From: a virus
IMG/VR virus record: IMGVR_UViG_3300048925_000625
Location: 1-53,098 of that record
Length of the DNA: 53,098 nt
Reading direction: 5' to 3' (one strand)
Part shown: positions 41,895 to 49,202 of the stretch, piece after piece
How positions within the stretch are numbered: the stretch's first letter is position 1
Layout: every line of letters starts with the position of its first letter
Notes under the pieces: generated by a model
Database searches by the model: none
What the model saw: the letters and a program-made list of their open reading frames with translations, nothing else
Told to the model about the DNA's origin: nothing
Translations under genes and position numbers: made by a program

Positions 41895-42557
41895 ATGATC
41901 AGCATCGCAAGCCAGCAGGCGCACTCCGCCGCAGCGCTGCAGGCCGAACCCGTTACCTGCGGACGCCGCGTCCGTTACCCCGGCAGCATGGCCTCCCATT
42001 CCGGCGAAGGCCTCATCGTCGCGGTGTCCGAGCACCACGTCGACGCGATCTTGTTCGACGGCCGCGCGTTCCGCCGGCTTCCGAAAGCTGCTTTCTCGGG
42101 CATCCGCCCCTGGGAGCTTCTGGACCGTGTCCACGGCCCGCGCCTGATCGAGGTCGTGAAGCAGCAGGCGGCAGACCGGGCGGCGGCCGAGTCGTTGCAG
42201 AAGGCAACCGCCGCCCAGCGCCTGCTGGACGATGTCGCCGCGCTGATCGCCTCCCACCCTCACCTCACCCCGGTCGGTCCCGAGCACCGCGGGCAGGCTG
42301 CCGTCGGCAAGAACCTGCGCGCGCACCTGAAGCACCGCGGCATCAAGGCGCGCGTGCGGTCCCACGGCGGTTCGTACCACGTGCGGCTGACGGCCGACGC
42401 GACCGAGGAACAGCTGCAGGCGGCGAACGCGATCGCCACGTCCTTCGAGTTCGGCTCCTTCGACGGGATGACCGACTCGTACAACTACGTGACCAGCGCA
42501 TGGACCGAGGCCTTCGGCGGCGTGCGCTACGTCTTCGTCGGCCAGGAGGGCGCGTGA
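41895..42557 (+). CDS. LPD29-like phage protein, first gene of the PL-like operon
   Basis: 220 aa from ATG 41895; ATG 41883, close to GGAGGGG, is an alternative. The C-terminal ~110 residues match the LPD29-type domain (GKNLRAHLKHRGIKARVRSH, FGSFDGMTDSYNYVTSAWTE, AFGGVRYVFV) found in large polyvalent and small phage proteins. The N-terminal half is helical (EVVKQQAADRAAAESLQKAT). Role unknown; expressed at induction from the CI-controlled promoter. Confidence 0.7.
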   Translation: MISIASQQAHSAAALQAEPVTCGRRVRYPGSMASHSGEGLIVAVSEHHVDAILFDGRAFRRLPKAAFSGIRPWELLDRVHGPRLIEVVKQQAADRAAAESLQKATAAQRLLDDVAALIASHPHLTPVGPEHRGQAAVGKNLRAHLKHRGIKARVRSHGGSYHVRLTADATEEQLQAANAIATSFEFGSFDGMTDSYNYVTSAWTEAFGGVRYVFVGQEGA

Positions 42558-42859
42558 TGGGCGCCGACCTGCGGTACGCCACCCCCAGCCGCGGCCCGTT
42601 CATCGCGCCGCGCGGCGCCTGCACCGTGTGGACCGCCAACGGCGAGACGCTGGTCGCCGAGTGCAAGTCCCCGCACCTGACCCCTGCCGGGAACGCCGCC
42701 AATGCGCAGCTGCTGGCGCTGGGCGCCTCGGCCGTCGAGCATCTGCGCGTGGCGCTGCAGCAGCTGGCGGACCTGGGCGCGGACAACGAAGAGGCCCGGG
42801 CCATCGTCGCGAAGGTGGACGCGATCGGCAAGCCTCAGCCGCAGCGGGTGACGGCATGA
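42557..42859 (+). CDS. Small hypothetical protein
   Basis: 100 aa, TGATG overlap with the gene upstream. It opens with TPSRGPFIAPRGACTVWTAN, then ANGETLVAECKSPHLTPAG and helices LGASAVEHLRVALQQLADLG. Small proteins of this pattern (GP-domain-like) recur in early operons of GC-rich phages. Function unknown. Confidence 0.6.
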   Translation: MGADLRYATPSRGPFIAPRGACTVWTANGETLVAECKSPHLTPAGNAANAQLLALGASAVEHLRVALQQLADLGADNEEARAIVAKVDAIGKPQPQRVTA

Positions 42860-43371
42860 AGCGCAACTCGCCCACGCGCGGCCGGCGCGCCTCGTTCTTC
42901 TGGCTGGGCCTGGTCGCGCTGTGCGCCGGCGCGGCCGTGGCCCTCGCCGCGGGCGCCGCCACATCGGATGCCCGCGGCGGCGAGGAAGCCGTGCACGTAC
43001 CCGCCGGGCTGTCGATCACGTCGCCGCGCCTGTGCGCCGCGGTCGTGGTCTACCGCCTGGCCAGCGCCGACGACTGGGGCCTGCGCACGACGCTGGCGCA
43101 GACCGCATTGAACGCGTTCGACGCCGTCGGCGGGGTGCCGGACTGCGCCGCGCCCGTCACCGCGGCGCTGAGCCACCGGTTCGACGCGCGTCGCTGGCAA
43201 GCCGCGCTGGACGCCGTCGACGCAGTACGCAGCGGCGACTACACGCCCTCCCCAGCCGCCTGCGCGCGCGCCAACGCGGTCGTGGCAGCCGACGACGGCG
43301 GTCCGACCAGCGCCGCTGCCCGCGCGCAGTGCGTGATGGCCGGCCTGGCCTTCGTGGAGGTGCAGCCGTGA
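42856..43371 (+). CDS. Hypothetical membrane-anchored or exported protein
   Basis: 171 aa, ATGA overlap. The basic start MKRNSPTRGRRASFF is followed by a hydrophobic segment (WLGLVALCAGAAVALAAGAA), a signal peptide or anchor. The rest has four or more Cys (SPRLCAAVVVYRLAS, GVPDCAAPV, SPAACARANA, RAQCVMAG) that could form disulfides outside the cytoplasm. It is an early gene that may alter the cell envelope. Confidence 0.6.
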   Translation: MKRNSPTRGRRASFFWLGLVALCAGAAVALAAGAATSDARGGEEAVHVPAGLSITSPRLCAAVVVYRLASADDWGLRTTLAQTALNAFDAVGGVPDCAAPVTAALSHRFDARRWQAALDAVDAVRSGDYTPSPAACARANAVVAADDGGPTSAAARAQCVMAGLAFVEVQP

Positions 43372-43832
43372 CCGCGCGTGTTCGGATCGAGGTGGCCGCG
43401 CTCGGCGGATTGCGCTGCATGTTGGAGCGCAACGAGTACGGGGACTGGTGCGCGGCCCTCTTCCGCCAGTGCAAACGCGAAACCACCTTCGTCGCATGGG
43501 GGTTCGCAAGCAGCGCGTCAGAGGTGTCGGCCGTCGAAGACCAGTCGTATCTGAGGATCGGCCGATGCCACTTCGAGCTGCCAGCCGCCAGCCTCAAGAA
43601 GCTCGAAGCCTGGCTCGACCAGGTCACCAACGCCACGCCCGAAGGGGATAACCGCGGTGTGCCCGCGGGTGGAAGCCATGCCGGTCCGGACGCTGCTGCA
43701 GGCAAACCGGATGCCGCTGTCGAAGGCGCGCTGCAGCCCACTCCCCATGATGATGCGCCACCTAGACTGCAACAGGCGGCGGGAAGACAGGCCCTGCCGG
43801 TGCAGTCGGAAACCCCGGCAGGTGCGTCATGA
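43368..43832 (+). CDS. Hypothetical protein
   Basis: 154 aa from GTG 43368 (GTGA overlap). A folded N-terminal ~90 residues (GLRCMLERNEYGDWCAALFR, SYLRIGRCHFELPAASLKKL) precedes a Pro/Ala/Gln-rich, probably disordered tail. No family recognised. Confidence 0.55.
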   Translation: MTARVRIEVAALGGLRCMLERNEYGDWCAALFRQCKRETTFVAWGFASSASEVSAVEDQSYLRIGRCHFELPAASLKKLEAWLDQVTNATPEGDNRGVPAGGSHAGPDAAAGKPDAAVEGALQPTPHDDAPPRLQQAAGRQALPVQSETPAGAS

Positions 43833-43996
43833 AGCGCTACGACCCGACCCCGGAGCAGCGCGCCGCGATGGATCGCGCGAAGGCCCCGCAGCCACACCCC
43901 TACCGCAGGCATCACCCTGCACCGAAGGCCGTGACGGCGCACCACGCGCGCGCCGAGCGGGTCGTTCCGAAGCGCGACCGGCTGGTGCGCCTGTGA
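43829..43996 (+). CDS. Very small basic protein
   Basis: 55 aa between ATGA and GTGA overlaps, which argue it is real. MKRYDPTPEQRAAMDRAKAP leads into a His/Arg/Lys-rich part (HPYRRHHPAPKAVTAHHARA) of strong positive charge. It could bind nucleic acid; unknown. Confidence 0.5.
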   Translation: MKRYDPTPEQRAAMDRAKAPQPHPYRRHHPAPKAVTAHHARAERVVPKRDRLVRL

Positions 43997-44376
43997 GCGC
44001 GCAACTGCGCCGCCTCGGGGCCGGTCTGATTGCGGCCGTGCAGCGCACGGTGCGCCGCAGGCGCGCAGTCGGGCCCGCGCGCCTGCTGGGTGCTGGCCTC
44101 GACGCCATCGTGCAACGCAAGGGGCTGCCGCCGCTTTCGCTGCCCGAGCTGATCGCGGTGTTCGAGCAGCACCGTCGGCACGTTCCTTCCGTGACGCCGC
44201 AACAGCGCCTAGCGCGCTACGAGCGCGCCAAGACAGCGCGTCCCGACCGGCAGGCCGAGCTGCGCCGGTTGGTCGGTGAGGGCTACCAAGCTGCCTGGCG
44301 GCGCGGACGGTGGCCCCGTCTCTCAGCCATGGCGAGCGCGCTCGCGCGCATCGAGCGGAGCCGCAGGCCGTGCTGA
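43993..44376 (+). CDS. Hypothetical basic helical protein
   Basis: 127 aa from GTG 43993 (GTGA overlap). It is Arg-rich and helical (LRRLGAGLIAAVQRTVRRRR, PPLSLPELIAVFEQHRRHV, YERAKTARPDRQAELRRLVG). Function unknown. Confidence 0.55.
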   Translation: MSAQLRRLGAGLIAAVQRTVRRRRAVGPARLLGAGLDAIVQRKGLPPLSLPELIAVFEQHRRHVPSVTPQQRLARYERAKTARPDRQAELRRLVGEGYQAAWRRGRWPRLSAMASALARIERSRRPC

Positions 44377-44549
44377 CCGTCAGCGTCTACATCCCGGGCG
44401 TCGCGCGCCTGCACGTCGTCCTCGCCGACTCCGAAGAAGCCGGCATTGCCGACGCCCTCTACGCCCTCGGCCTGCACTTCGTGCCCGAGGGAACCACCGT
44501 CACCACCGAACAGGTGGGCGACTCCGATTTTTCTTCTGCCGCGAGGTAG
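44370..44549 (+). CDS. Small hypothetical protein
   Basis: 59 aa from GTG 44370, overlapping the upstream gene by 7 bp. VSVYIPGVARLHVVLADSEE and a C-terminal strand suggest a compact alpha/beta fold. No family recognised. Confidence 0.5.
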   Translation: MLTVSVYIPGVARLHVVLADSEEAGIADALYALGLHFVPEGTTVTTEQVGDSDFSSAAR

Positions 44550-44555
44550 CCCGCC

Positions 44556-44921
44556 ATGCTCGCCTGGTTCTTCCGTCTCTTCCGCCGCCGGCCCGCTCAA
44601 GGTGGCGTCGTTGGTCATAGCGCGCAAGCCGTGCCGTCGCCTCTGAGCGAATACCCGCCAGGCGTTCGCGTGTATTTCCAGCCACGTCCCGCGCACGAAT
44701 CAGCACCCGCGCCGCCACCCATCTACCTCGGGCCCGGCTTCTTCGTGGACGAGCCCCAAGCGCCTCTGGATGCGGCCTCCCCGCCTGCTGACGCCGGGGG
44801 CGGCGGCGGCGAGTCCGGCGGCGCCGGCGCGAGCGGTGGCTGGGACGCGCCCAGCGACAGCGGCAGCAGCTGCAGCTCCTCCGATTCCAGCAGCGATTCC
44901 AGCTGCTCCACGTCCGACTAG
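44556..44921 (+). CDS. Small hydrophobic-start protein with Ser-rich tail
   Basis: 121 aa. The start MLAWFFRLFRRRPAQGG is short, hydrophobic and basic. The middle is proline-rich, and the C-terminus has Gly repeats and a Ser/Asp/Cys-rich low-complexity tail (SGSSCSSSDSSSDSSC). It resembles small proteins seen before recombination genes in early phage operons; function unknown. Confidence 0.55.
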   Translation: MLAWFFRLFRRRPAQGGVVGHSAQAVPSPLSEYPPGVRVYFQPRPAHESAPAPPPIYLGPGFFVDEPQAPLDAASPPADAGGGGGESGGAGASGGWDAPSDSGSSCSSSDSSSDSSCSTSD

Positions 44922-44935
44922 CCGGCGAGGCACCC

Positions 44936-45844
44936 ATGTTCTTCCGAAACCTGACCCTGTTCCGCTTCCCCACCGCCATCGACTTTTCCCAGATCGACGC
45001 GATGCTGCCCGAGGCGAGGCTCAAGCCGGTCGGCCCGCTGGAGATGAGCTCGCGCGGCTTCATCTCACCGTTCGGCCGCGGCGAGCACGAGGTACTGTCG
45101 CACCGCATCGGCGATTCCCTGTGGCTGACCGTCGGCGGCGAGGACAGGATCCTGCCCGGCTCGGTGGTCAACGACATGCTCGAGCGCAAGGTCGCCGAGA
45201 TCGAAGAGAAGGAAGGTGTGCGCATCGGCGGCCGCTCACGCAAGCGCCTGAAGGACGACCTGATCCACGAGCTGCTGCCGCGCGCCTTCGTCAAGGGCTC
45301 GCGCACCGACGCGATGCTCGACCTGCAGCACGACTTCGTCGCGGTGGACACCTCCAGCCGCAAGGTCGGCGAGAACGTGGTGTCCGAGATCCGCGGCGCG
45401 CTGGGCACCTTCCCGGCCATGCCGCTGAACGCCGAGGTCGCGCCGCGCTCGGTCCTGACCGGCTGGATCGCCGGCGAGCCGCTGCCCGAAGGTCTGAGCC
45501 TGGGCGAAGAATGCGAGCTGAAGGACCCGATCGAGGGCGGCGCCACGGCGCGCTGCAGCGCGCAGGAGCTGCGCAGCGACGAGATCGAGAAGCACCTGGA
45601 GGCCGGCAAGCAGGTGACGAAGCTGGCGCTGGTGCTGGACGACCACGTGTCCTTCGTCCTCGGCGAGGACCTGGTGATCCGCAAGCTGAAGTTCCTGGAC
45701 GGCGCCCTGGAGCAGCTGGACGACACCGACCAGGACGGCGTGCGCGCCGAGCTGGATTCCCGCTTCGCGCTGATGAGCGGCGAGGTGCGCCGCCTGTTCC
45801 TGCTGCTGGAAGGCGCGCTGAAGCTGAGCAACGCCAATGGCTGA
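44936..45844 (+). CDS. rdgC: RdgC recombination-associated protein
   Basis: 302 aa, full length for RdgC. Conserved pieces include MFFRNLTLFRFPTAIDFSQI, EMSSRGFISPFG, LWLTVGGEDRILPGSVVNDM, RIGGRSRKRLKDDLIHELLP, AFVKGSRTDAMLDLQHDFVA and KQVTKLALVLDDHVSFVLGE. RdgC binds duplex DNA as a ring dimer and restrains RecA-dependent recombination. It is carried here as a phage recombination gene just upstream of the DGR. Confidence 0.95.
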   Translation: MFFRNLTLFRFPTAIDFSQIDAMLPEARLKPVGPLEMSSRGFISPFGRGEHEVLSHRIGDSLWLTVGGEDRILPGSVVNDMLERKVAEIEEKEGVRIGGRSRKRLKDDLIHELLPRAFVKGSRTDAMLDLQHDFVAVDTSSRKVGENVVSEIRGALGTFPAMPLNAEVAPRSVLTGWIAGEPLPEGLSLGEECELKDPIEGGATARCSAQELRSDEIEKHLEAGKQVTKLALVLDDHVSFVLGEDLVIRKLKFLDGALEQLDDTDQDGVRAELDSRFALMSGEVRRLFLLLEGALKLSNANG

Positions 45845-46418
45845 CCAGCCGATGGACCTGCTGGAAGCCTTCGCGCTCGCGGACGAAGTGAGCCCCGACC
45901 CTGCGCGCGCGCATGCCGCGCTGGTGTGCCTGCGCGCCGCGATCAATGCCGGCACCCCGACTACCCAACCCAACACCGCCGGCGCGCCCGGCAAAGGACC
46001 CGCAGTGAACAGCGCCACCACCGAAAGCCCCACCAGCACTCCGACCGTCATCCCTCAGATCAGCTACGCCAGCGCGCCGGCACTGGAGGAGCGGGACCTG
46101 GGCGGCGGCGAAAGGCTCCTGCAGCGCGAATTCCTGGCCGAGCTCGAGCAGCTCAACAAGACAGCGCCCGCCGGCACGACCTGGCGTCTCGAGACGCCCC
46201 ACGAGCTCTTCGCCCTGCGCTCGCCGCTGACCCACGAGAACGCGAACAAGGCGCACAGCATCGACGACAACATCAAGGCGGGCTGGTACTGGACCAGCGA
46301 GGAAACGCCCTGGTTCGCGGGCGGCCGCGTCGTCGTCGGTTTCGCCCTCGGCGTCGTCAACTACGGCCTCGCCAACTACCGCGCGTTCGCGCGTGCGGTG
46401 CGCGTGGTCGGTCAGTAA
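45837..46418 (+). CDS. DGR target protein 1 (C-type-lectin-like, carries VR1)
   Basis: 193 aa from ATG 45837 (8-bp overlap with rdgC), or 137 aa from GTG 46005, which has AAAGGA 6 bases upstream and may be the main start. The first ~55 residues (MDLLEAFALADEVSPDPARA) look like a separate small protein fused in frame. The rest has TTWRLETPHELFALRSP, GWYWTSEETPWFAGGRVVVG and ends in the variable FALGVVNYGLANYRAFARAV, typical of DUF1566/formylglycine-enzyme-like CLec folds. It has no signal peptide. The VR lies at the extreme C-terminus. Confidence 0.88.
   Translation: MADQPMDLLEAFALADEVSPDPARAHAALVCLRAAINAGTPTTQPNTAGAPGKGPAVNSATTESPTSTPTVIPQISYASAPALEERDLGGGERLLQREFLAELEQLNKTAPAGTTWRLETPHELFALRSPLTHENANKAHSIDDNIKAGWYWTSEETPWFAGGRVVVGFALGVVNYGLANYRAFARAVRVVGQ
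46306..46417 (+). repeat. DGR variable repeat VR1
   Basis: 112 bp matching the template repeat at 47398-47509. In the 33-bp core, template AAC codons become CTC, GTC, AAC, TAC, GGC, CTC, AAC and TAC, i.e. 10 of 16 template adenines changed and no other internal base. The only other difference is G to C at 46413 in the 3' IMH region. A GGCCC-TT-GGGCC repeat follows the stop at 46421. Confidence 0.95.
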
Positions 46419-46458
46419 TTGGCCCTTGGGCCTTTCCTCCTTTCAAGGACACGCAACC

Positions 46459-46890
46459 ATGAAGCATCAGGTCCTGCTCAACGTCGAGCGCCTCACCATA
46501 AACATCACCCAGCCGCCGCGCGGCGAGGAATTTTCCGCCGTGCTTGGCTCGGTGGTGGAAGGAGCCCAGGTACCGAGCGAGTACCGCGAGCTCGGCGGCG
46601 GCGAACGCATCACGCAGGCGCAGGCCTTGCGCGAGGTCGCGGAGCTCGGCGCCGGCTGGCGCCTGGAGACGCCGCACGAGCTGTTCGCACTCGTGGACTA
46701 CGGCCACAAGAACAAGCACGGCGCCTACACCCGCGACGAGAGTTTGAAGGACGGCCCGTATTGGACGAACCAGGAAACGCCCTGGTTCGCGGGCGGCCGC
46801 GTCGTCGTCGGTTTCGCCTACGGCGTCGTCGACTACAGCGTCGCCCACTACCGCGCGTTCGCGCGTGCGGTGCGCGTGGTCGGTCAGTAA
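46459..46890 (+). CDS. DGR target protein 2 (C-type-lectin-like, carries VR2)
   Basis: 143 aa from ATG 46459 with AAGGA upstream. It is a paralogue of target 1: RELGGGERITQAQALREVAE, WRLETPHELFALVDYG, YWTNQETPWFAGGRVVVGFA, then the variable core YGVVDYSVAHYRAFARAV. No signal peptide or virion-attachment domain is visible. VR2 covers its C-terminal ~37 residues. Tandem targets allow two versions to be diversified from one template. Confidence 0.92.
   Translation: MKHQVLLNVERLTINITQPPRGEEFSAVLGSVVEGAQVPSEYRELGGGERITQAQALREVAELGAGWRLETPHELFALVDYGHKNKHGAYTRDESLKDGPYWTNQETPWFAGGRVVVGFAYGVVDYSVAHYRAFARAVRVVGQ
46778..46889 (+). repeat. DGR variable repeat VR2
   Basis: 112 bp. Template AAC codons become TAC, GTC, GAC, TAC, AGC, GTC, CAC and TAC: 10 of 16 template adenines changed, no other internal base. 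It shares the G-to-C change in the 3' IMH region (46885) with VR1. Its pattern differs from VR1 at most codons, so the two were mutagenised independently. Confidence 0.95.
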
Positions 46891-46911
46891 TTTGATTTTG
46901 GACTGAGCCCG

Positions 46912-47340
46912 ATGAGCTACCAAGTCCCCAAGCTCGTGCAGGATGTCCGCCGTTTGCGCGCGGACGTCGAGATGGCAGTGCGCGGGTTCGATCGCTTCCA
47001 CAAGTACGGAAGCGGCGACTGCCTGCGCCGCCAGGTGCTGGCGGTCCAGAGGACCGGGCTGCGCGCCTGGCGTGACAAGGCGCAGCAGGCCCAGTGGCTC
47101 GACCGGCTCATCCACGAGATCGACCAGCTCAAGGAAGAAATGCAGTTCGCGCAGGACGTCCGCGCGTTCCGCGGCCTCGTACAGTTCCAGCACCTCTACC
47201 GCCAGGTCGACGAGATCGGGCGGCAGGCAGGTGGCTGGCGCAAGCAGCACCCCAGTGCCCAGAATGCACGCCGCTCAGGCGGCGCGCAGCGTGGCCAGAT
47301 ACTGAGTACCCATGCCACCCCGAGTGGGGTCAACGCATGA
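46912..47340 (+). CDS. avd: DGR accessory variability determinant (Avd)
   Basis: 142 aa. A helical-bundle protein with the Avd pattern: LVQDVRRLRADVEMAVRGFD, FHKYGSGDCLRRQVLAVQRT, AWRDKAQQAQWLDRLIHEID and FRGLVQFQHLYRQVDEIGRQ. In BPP-1 Avd is a pentamer that binds the reverse transcriptase and template RNA and is needed for mutagenic homing. Its stop overlaps the reverse transcriptase ATG (ATGA at 47337). The order target-avd-TR-RT is the same as in BPP-1. Confidence 0.92.
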   Translation: MSYQVPKLVQDVRRLRADVEMAVRGFDRFHKYGSGDCLRRQVLAVQRTGLRAWRDKAQQAQWLDRLIHEIDQLKEEMQFAQDVRAFRGLVQFQHLYRQVDEIGRQAGGWRKQHPSAQNARRSGGAQRGQILSTHATPSGVNA

Positions 47341-48713
47341 CGAACCTGTGCTACCAGAATGGATGCGCAGGCGGGTCCCAAGCGCGTGGGGATGCGTCGC
47401 CCTGGTTCGCGGGCGGCCGCGTCGTCGTCGGTTTCGCCAACGGCAACGTCAACAACAACAACGCCAACAACCGCGCGTTCGCGCGTGCGGTGCGCGTGGT
47501 CGGTGAGTATCAGGGTGCAGGCCGGACGCTGTTCGAAGAGCTCTATTTGTCCTACCTCGCGGCACGCCGCGGGAAGAAACCCAGTCTCAACAAGCTGGCG
47601 TTCGAAGCCCGATGGGCAGACCGCCTGTTGGAGCTGGAACAGCGGCTGACGGCCGGCACATGGGAGCCGTCGCCCTACACGTGCTTCGTCGCGGAGCTGC
47701 CGAAGGCACGCGAGATCCATGCTCCTGACTTCGCCGACCGCGTTGTCCACCACTGGGCGGTCGAGCGGATCGAGCCGGCCTTCGAGCGCATCTTCATCCA
47801 CGACTCGTACGCGAATCGGGCCGGCAAGGGATCGCATGCCGCCGTGCGGCGCGCTACCCAGTTCGTGCGCGAGGTGCACAGCGGCCATGGCGGCGGCTGG
47901 TACCTGCAGCTCGACATCGCGAACTTCTTCTACTCGATCTCGCGGCGCCGGCTCTGGGAGATATTGAAGCGCGGCATGCAGCGTGCGGCTGTGCCGGACC
48001 AGGTGCAGCGGGTGATGCATGCCCTACTGCGCCGCTCGGCGAACGAGCACGGCGTGCGCTACCGGTCGACCGCGGCGCAGCGTGCCATGGTGCCGCGGCA
48101 TAAGCAGCTCGTGAATGCGCGTCGCGGCTGCGGCCTCCCGATCGGCAACCTGCCATCCCAGTTCCTCGCCAACGTCTACATGAACGAGTTCGACCAGTTC
48201 GTGAAGCACGAGCTGAAGGCGAAGCGCTACATCCGTTACGTCGACGACTTCGTGCTATTCCACCACGACAGAGCCGTCCTAACCGATCAGCTGCAGCGAA
48301 TCGAACGGTTCCTCGCTGACCACCTCGGGCTGCGGTTGAAGGACGACATCCGGCTGCGCCGGCTGACCGACGGCCTGGACTTCCTGGGCTACGTGATCCA
48401 TCCGACCCACACCCGGGTGCGCCGGCGTGTGGTTGCCCATGCCCGCGCCGCCTTCGCGTCGTGGGAACAGGCCCACGTCCGCAAGCAGCACCTGTCGGCG
48501 ACGCCGGCCGACCTGCGCCGGATCCGCAACCAGATGGCCAGCTTCGAAGGCCACTTCCGCCATGCGGACAGCTTTCGCCTGCGCGCTGGGCTTCACCGCC
48601 GGTTTCCCTGGCTTCTCGAGGCGTCCTGCAACCGCCGGTTCCACCCGGCCGTGGAGCACCTGCTCCTCCGCATTCCTCTCAGCTGGCGCCGCGCGCCGAA
48701 GGACACCGCATGA
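47337..48713 (+). CDS. DGR reverse transcriptase (TR in frame near its N-terminus)
   Basis: 458 aa from ATG 47337, coupled to avd by ATGA. Residues ~21-57 are encoded by the template repeat. The RT fold starts near 60 (RTLFEELYLSYLAARRGKKP). Motif A is WYLQLDIANFFYSIS (Asp193). Motif B reads GLPIGNLPSQFLANVYM, with the DGR signature IGxxxSQ instead of QGxxxSP. Motif C is YVDDF (Asp303/304). The thumb follows GYVIHPTHTRVRRRV. Starts at GTG 47490 or 47496 would remove most of the TR-coded leader but lack a visible RBS. It makes error-prone cDNA from TR RNA, substituting at adenines. Confidence 0.95.
   Translation: MTNLCYQNGCAGGSQARGDASPWFAGGRVVVGFANGNVNNNNANNRAFARAVRVVGEYQGAGRTLFEELYLSYLAARRGKKPSLNKLAFEARWADRLLELEQRLTAGTWEPSPYTCFVAELPKAREIHAPDFADRVVHHWAVERIEPAFERIFIHDSYANRAGKGSHAAVRRATQFVREVHSGHGGGWYLQLDIANFFYSISRRRLWEILKRGMQRAAVPDQVQRVMHALLRRSANEHGVRYRSTAAQRAMVPRHKQLVNARRGCGLPIGNLPSQFLANVYMNEFDQFVKHELKAKRYIRYVDDFVLFHHDRAVLTDQLQRIERFLADHLGLRLKDDIRLRRLTDGLDFLGYVIHPTHTRVRRRVVAHARAAFASWEQAHVRKQHLSATPADLRRIRNQMASFEGHFRHADSFRLRAGLHRRFPWLLEASCNRRFHPAVEHLLLRIPLSWRRAPKDTA
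47398..47509 (+). repeat. DGR template repeat (TR)
   Basis: 112 bp. The variable core (47439-47471) is AAC GGC AAC GTC AAC AAC AAC AAC GCC AAC AAC: 16 mutable adenines in eight AAC codons. AAC can only become NNC codons, so stop codons never arise. The 3' end GTGCGGTGCGCGTGGTCGGT is the GC-rich IMH-like part, with one mismatch to the VRs at 47505. Flanking sequence before CGCCCTGG is unrelated to the VR genes. Confidence 0.96.
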
Positions 48714-49102
48714 ACACGATCACCCCTGAGGCGCTGGAGCGCGCCCTCGCCGCCGCGCGCGCCGCCCTCGGACTGGACGAATTGCCGACCCGCACGTACG
48801 ACGCGCTGATTGCCAGCTGGCTCGAGCTGCAGGCGGCACTGGCCCCGCAACCGCGACCGATGGAGTCCGCGCCGCGCGACGGCACGATGCTGCGTCTGCT
48901 GGTCGACTTCACCGACCATGCCACCGAGGACACCATTGGTCCGTCCTGGACGATAGGCGCCAACAGCTTCGACGACACCGGCGAAGATCTGTGGCAGTTC
49001 GCTGGCTGGTGCTGGACGCACGACCACTTCACCGAGGGCAAGGGCAAGCCGGTTGGCTGGCTGCCGCTGATCGACAGCCGGGAGGGCCGCAGCGATGGCT
49101 GA
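48710..49102 (+). CDS. DUF551-like small phage protein
   Basis: 130 aa, ATGA overlap with the reverse transcriptase stop. An N-terminal helical part (PEALERALAAARAALGLDEL) precedes a C-terminal segment (MESAPRDGTMLRLLVDF, WQFAGWCWTHDHF, KPVGWLPL) with the pattern of DUF551-like early phage proteins. It shows that the host early operon resumes directly after the DGR. Confidence 0.65.
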   Translation: MNTITPEALERALAAARAALGLDELPTRTYDALIASWLELQAALAPQPRPMESAPRDGTMLRLLVDFTDHATEDTIGPSWTIGANSFDDTGEDLWQFAGWCWTHDHFTEGKGKPVGWLPLIDSREGRSDG

Positions 49103-49154
49103 CCGCACCGGCATCGAGTGGTGCGACAGCACCTGGAACCCCTGGATCGGCTGC
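49095..49154 (+). pseudogene. 5' remnant of a Gp37/Gp68-like (DUF5131) gene
   Basis: ATG 49095 overlaps the upstream stop. The first ~20 residues (MADRTGIEWCDSTWNPWIGC) match the conserved start of phage Gp37/Gp68 proteins (IEWTDxTxNPWxGC). The usual CxxxSPGCxxCYA continuation is missing. The frame then runs to 49694 only as the complement of the minus-strand gene, so the gene was truncated when that gene arrived. Confidence 0.65.
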
Positions 49155-49202
49155 TGGACGGCCAGCTGCATGCTGCCTTTCCGGGGGATGCCCGTGGCTG
49201 AG

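Noticed and set aside
47094-47336. RT frame extended upstream to ATG 47094
   Set aside because: It would overlap most of avd in another frame; the ATGA-coupled ATG at 47337 is the natural start.
46306-47509. The three 112-bp repeats as an insertion-sequence or assembly duplication
   Set aside because: Internal differences are confined to template adenines and an RT and Avd are adjacent, which is explained only by a DGR.
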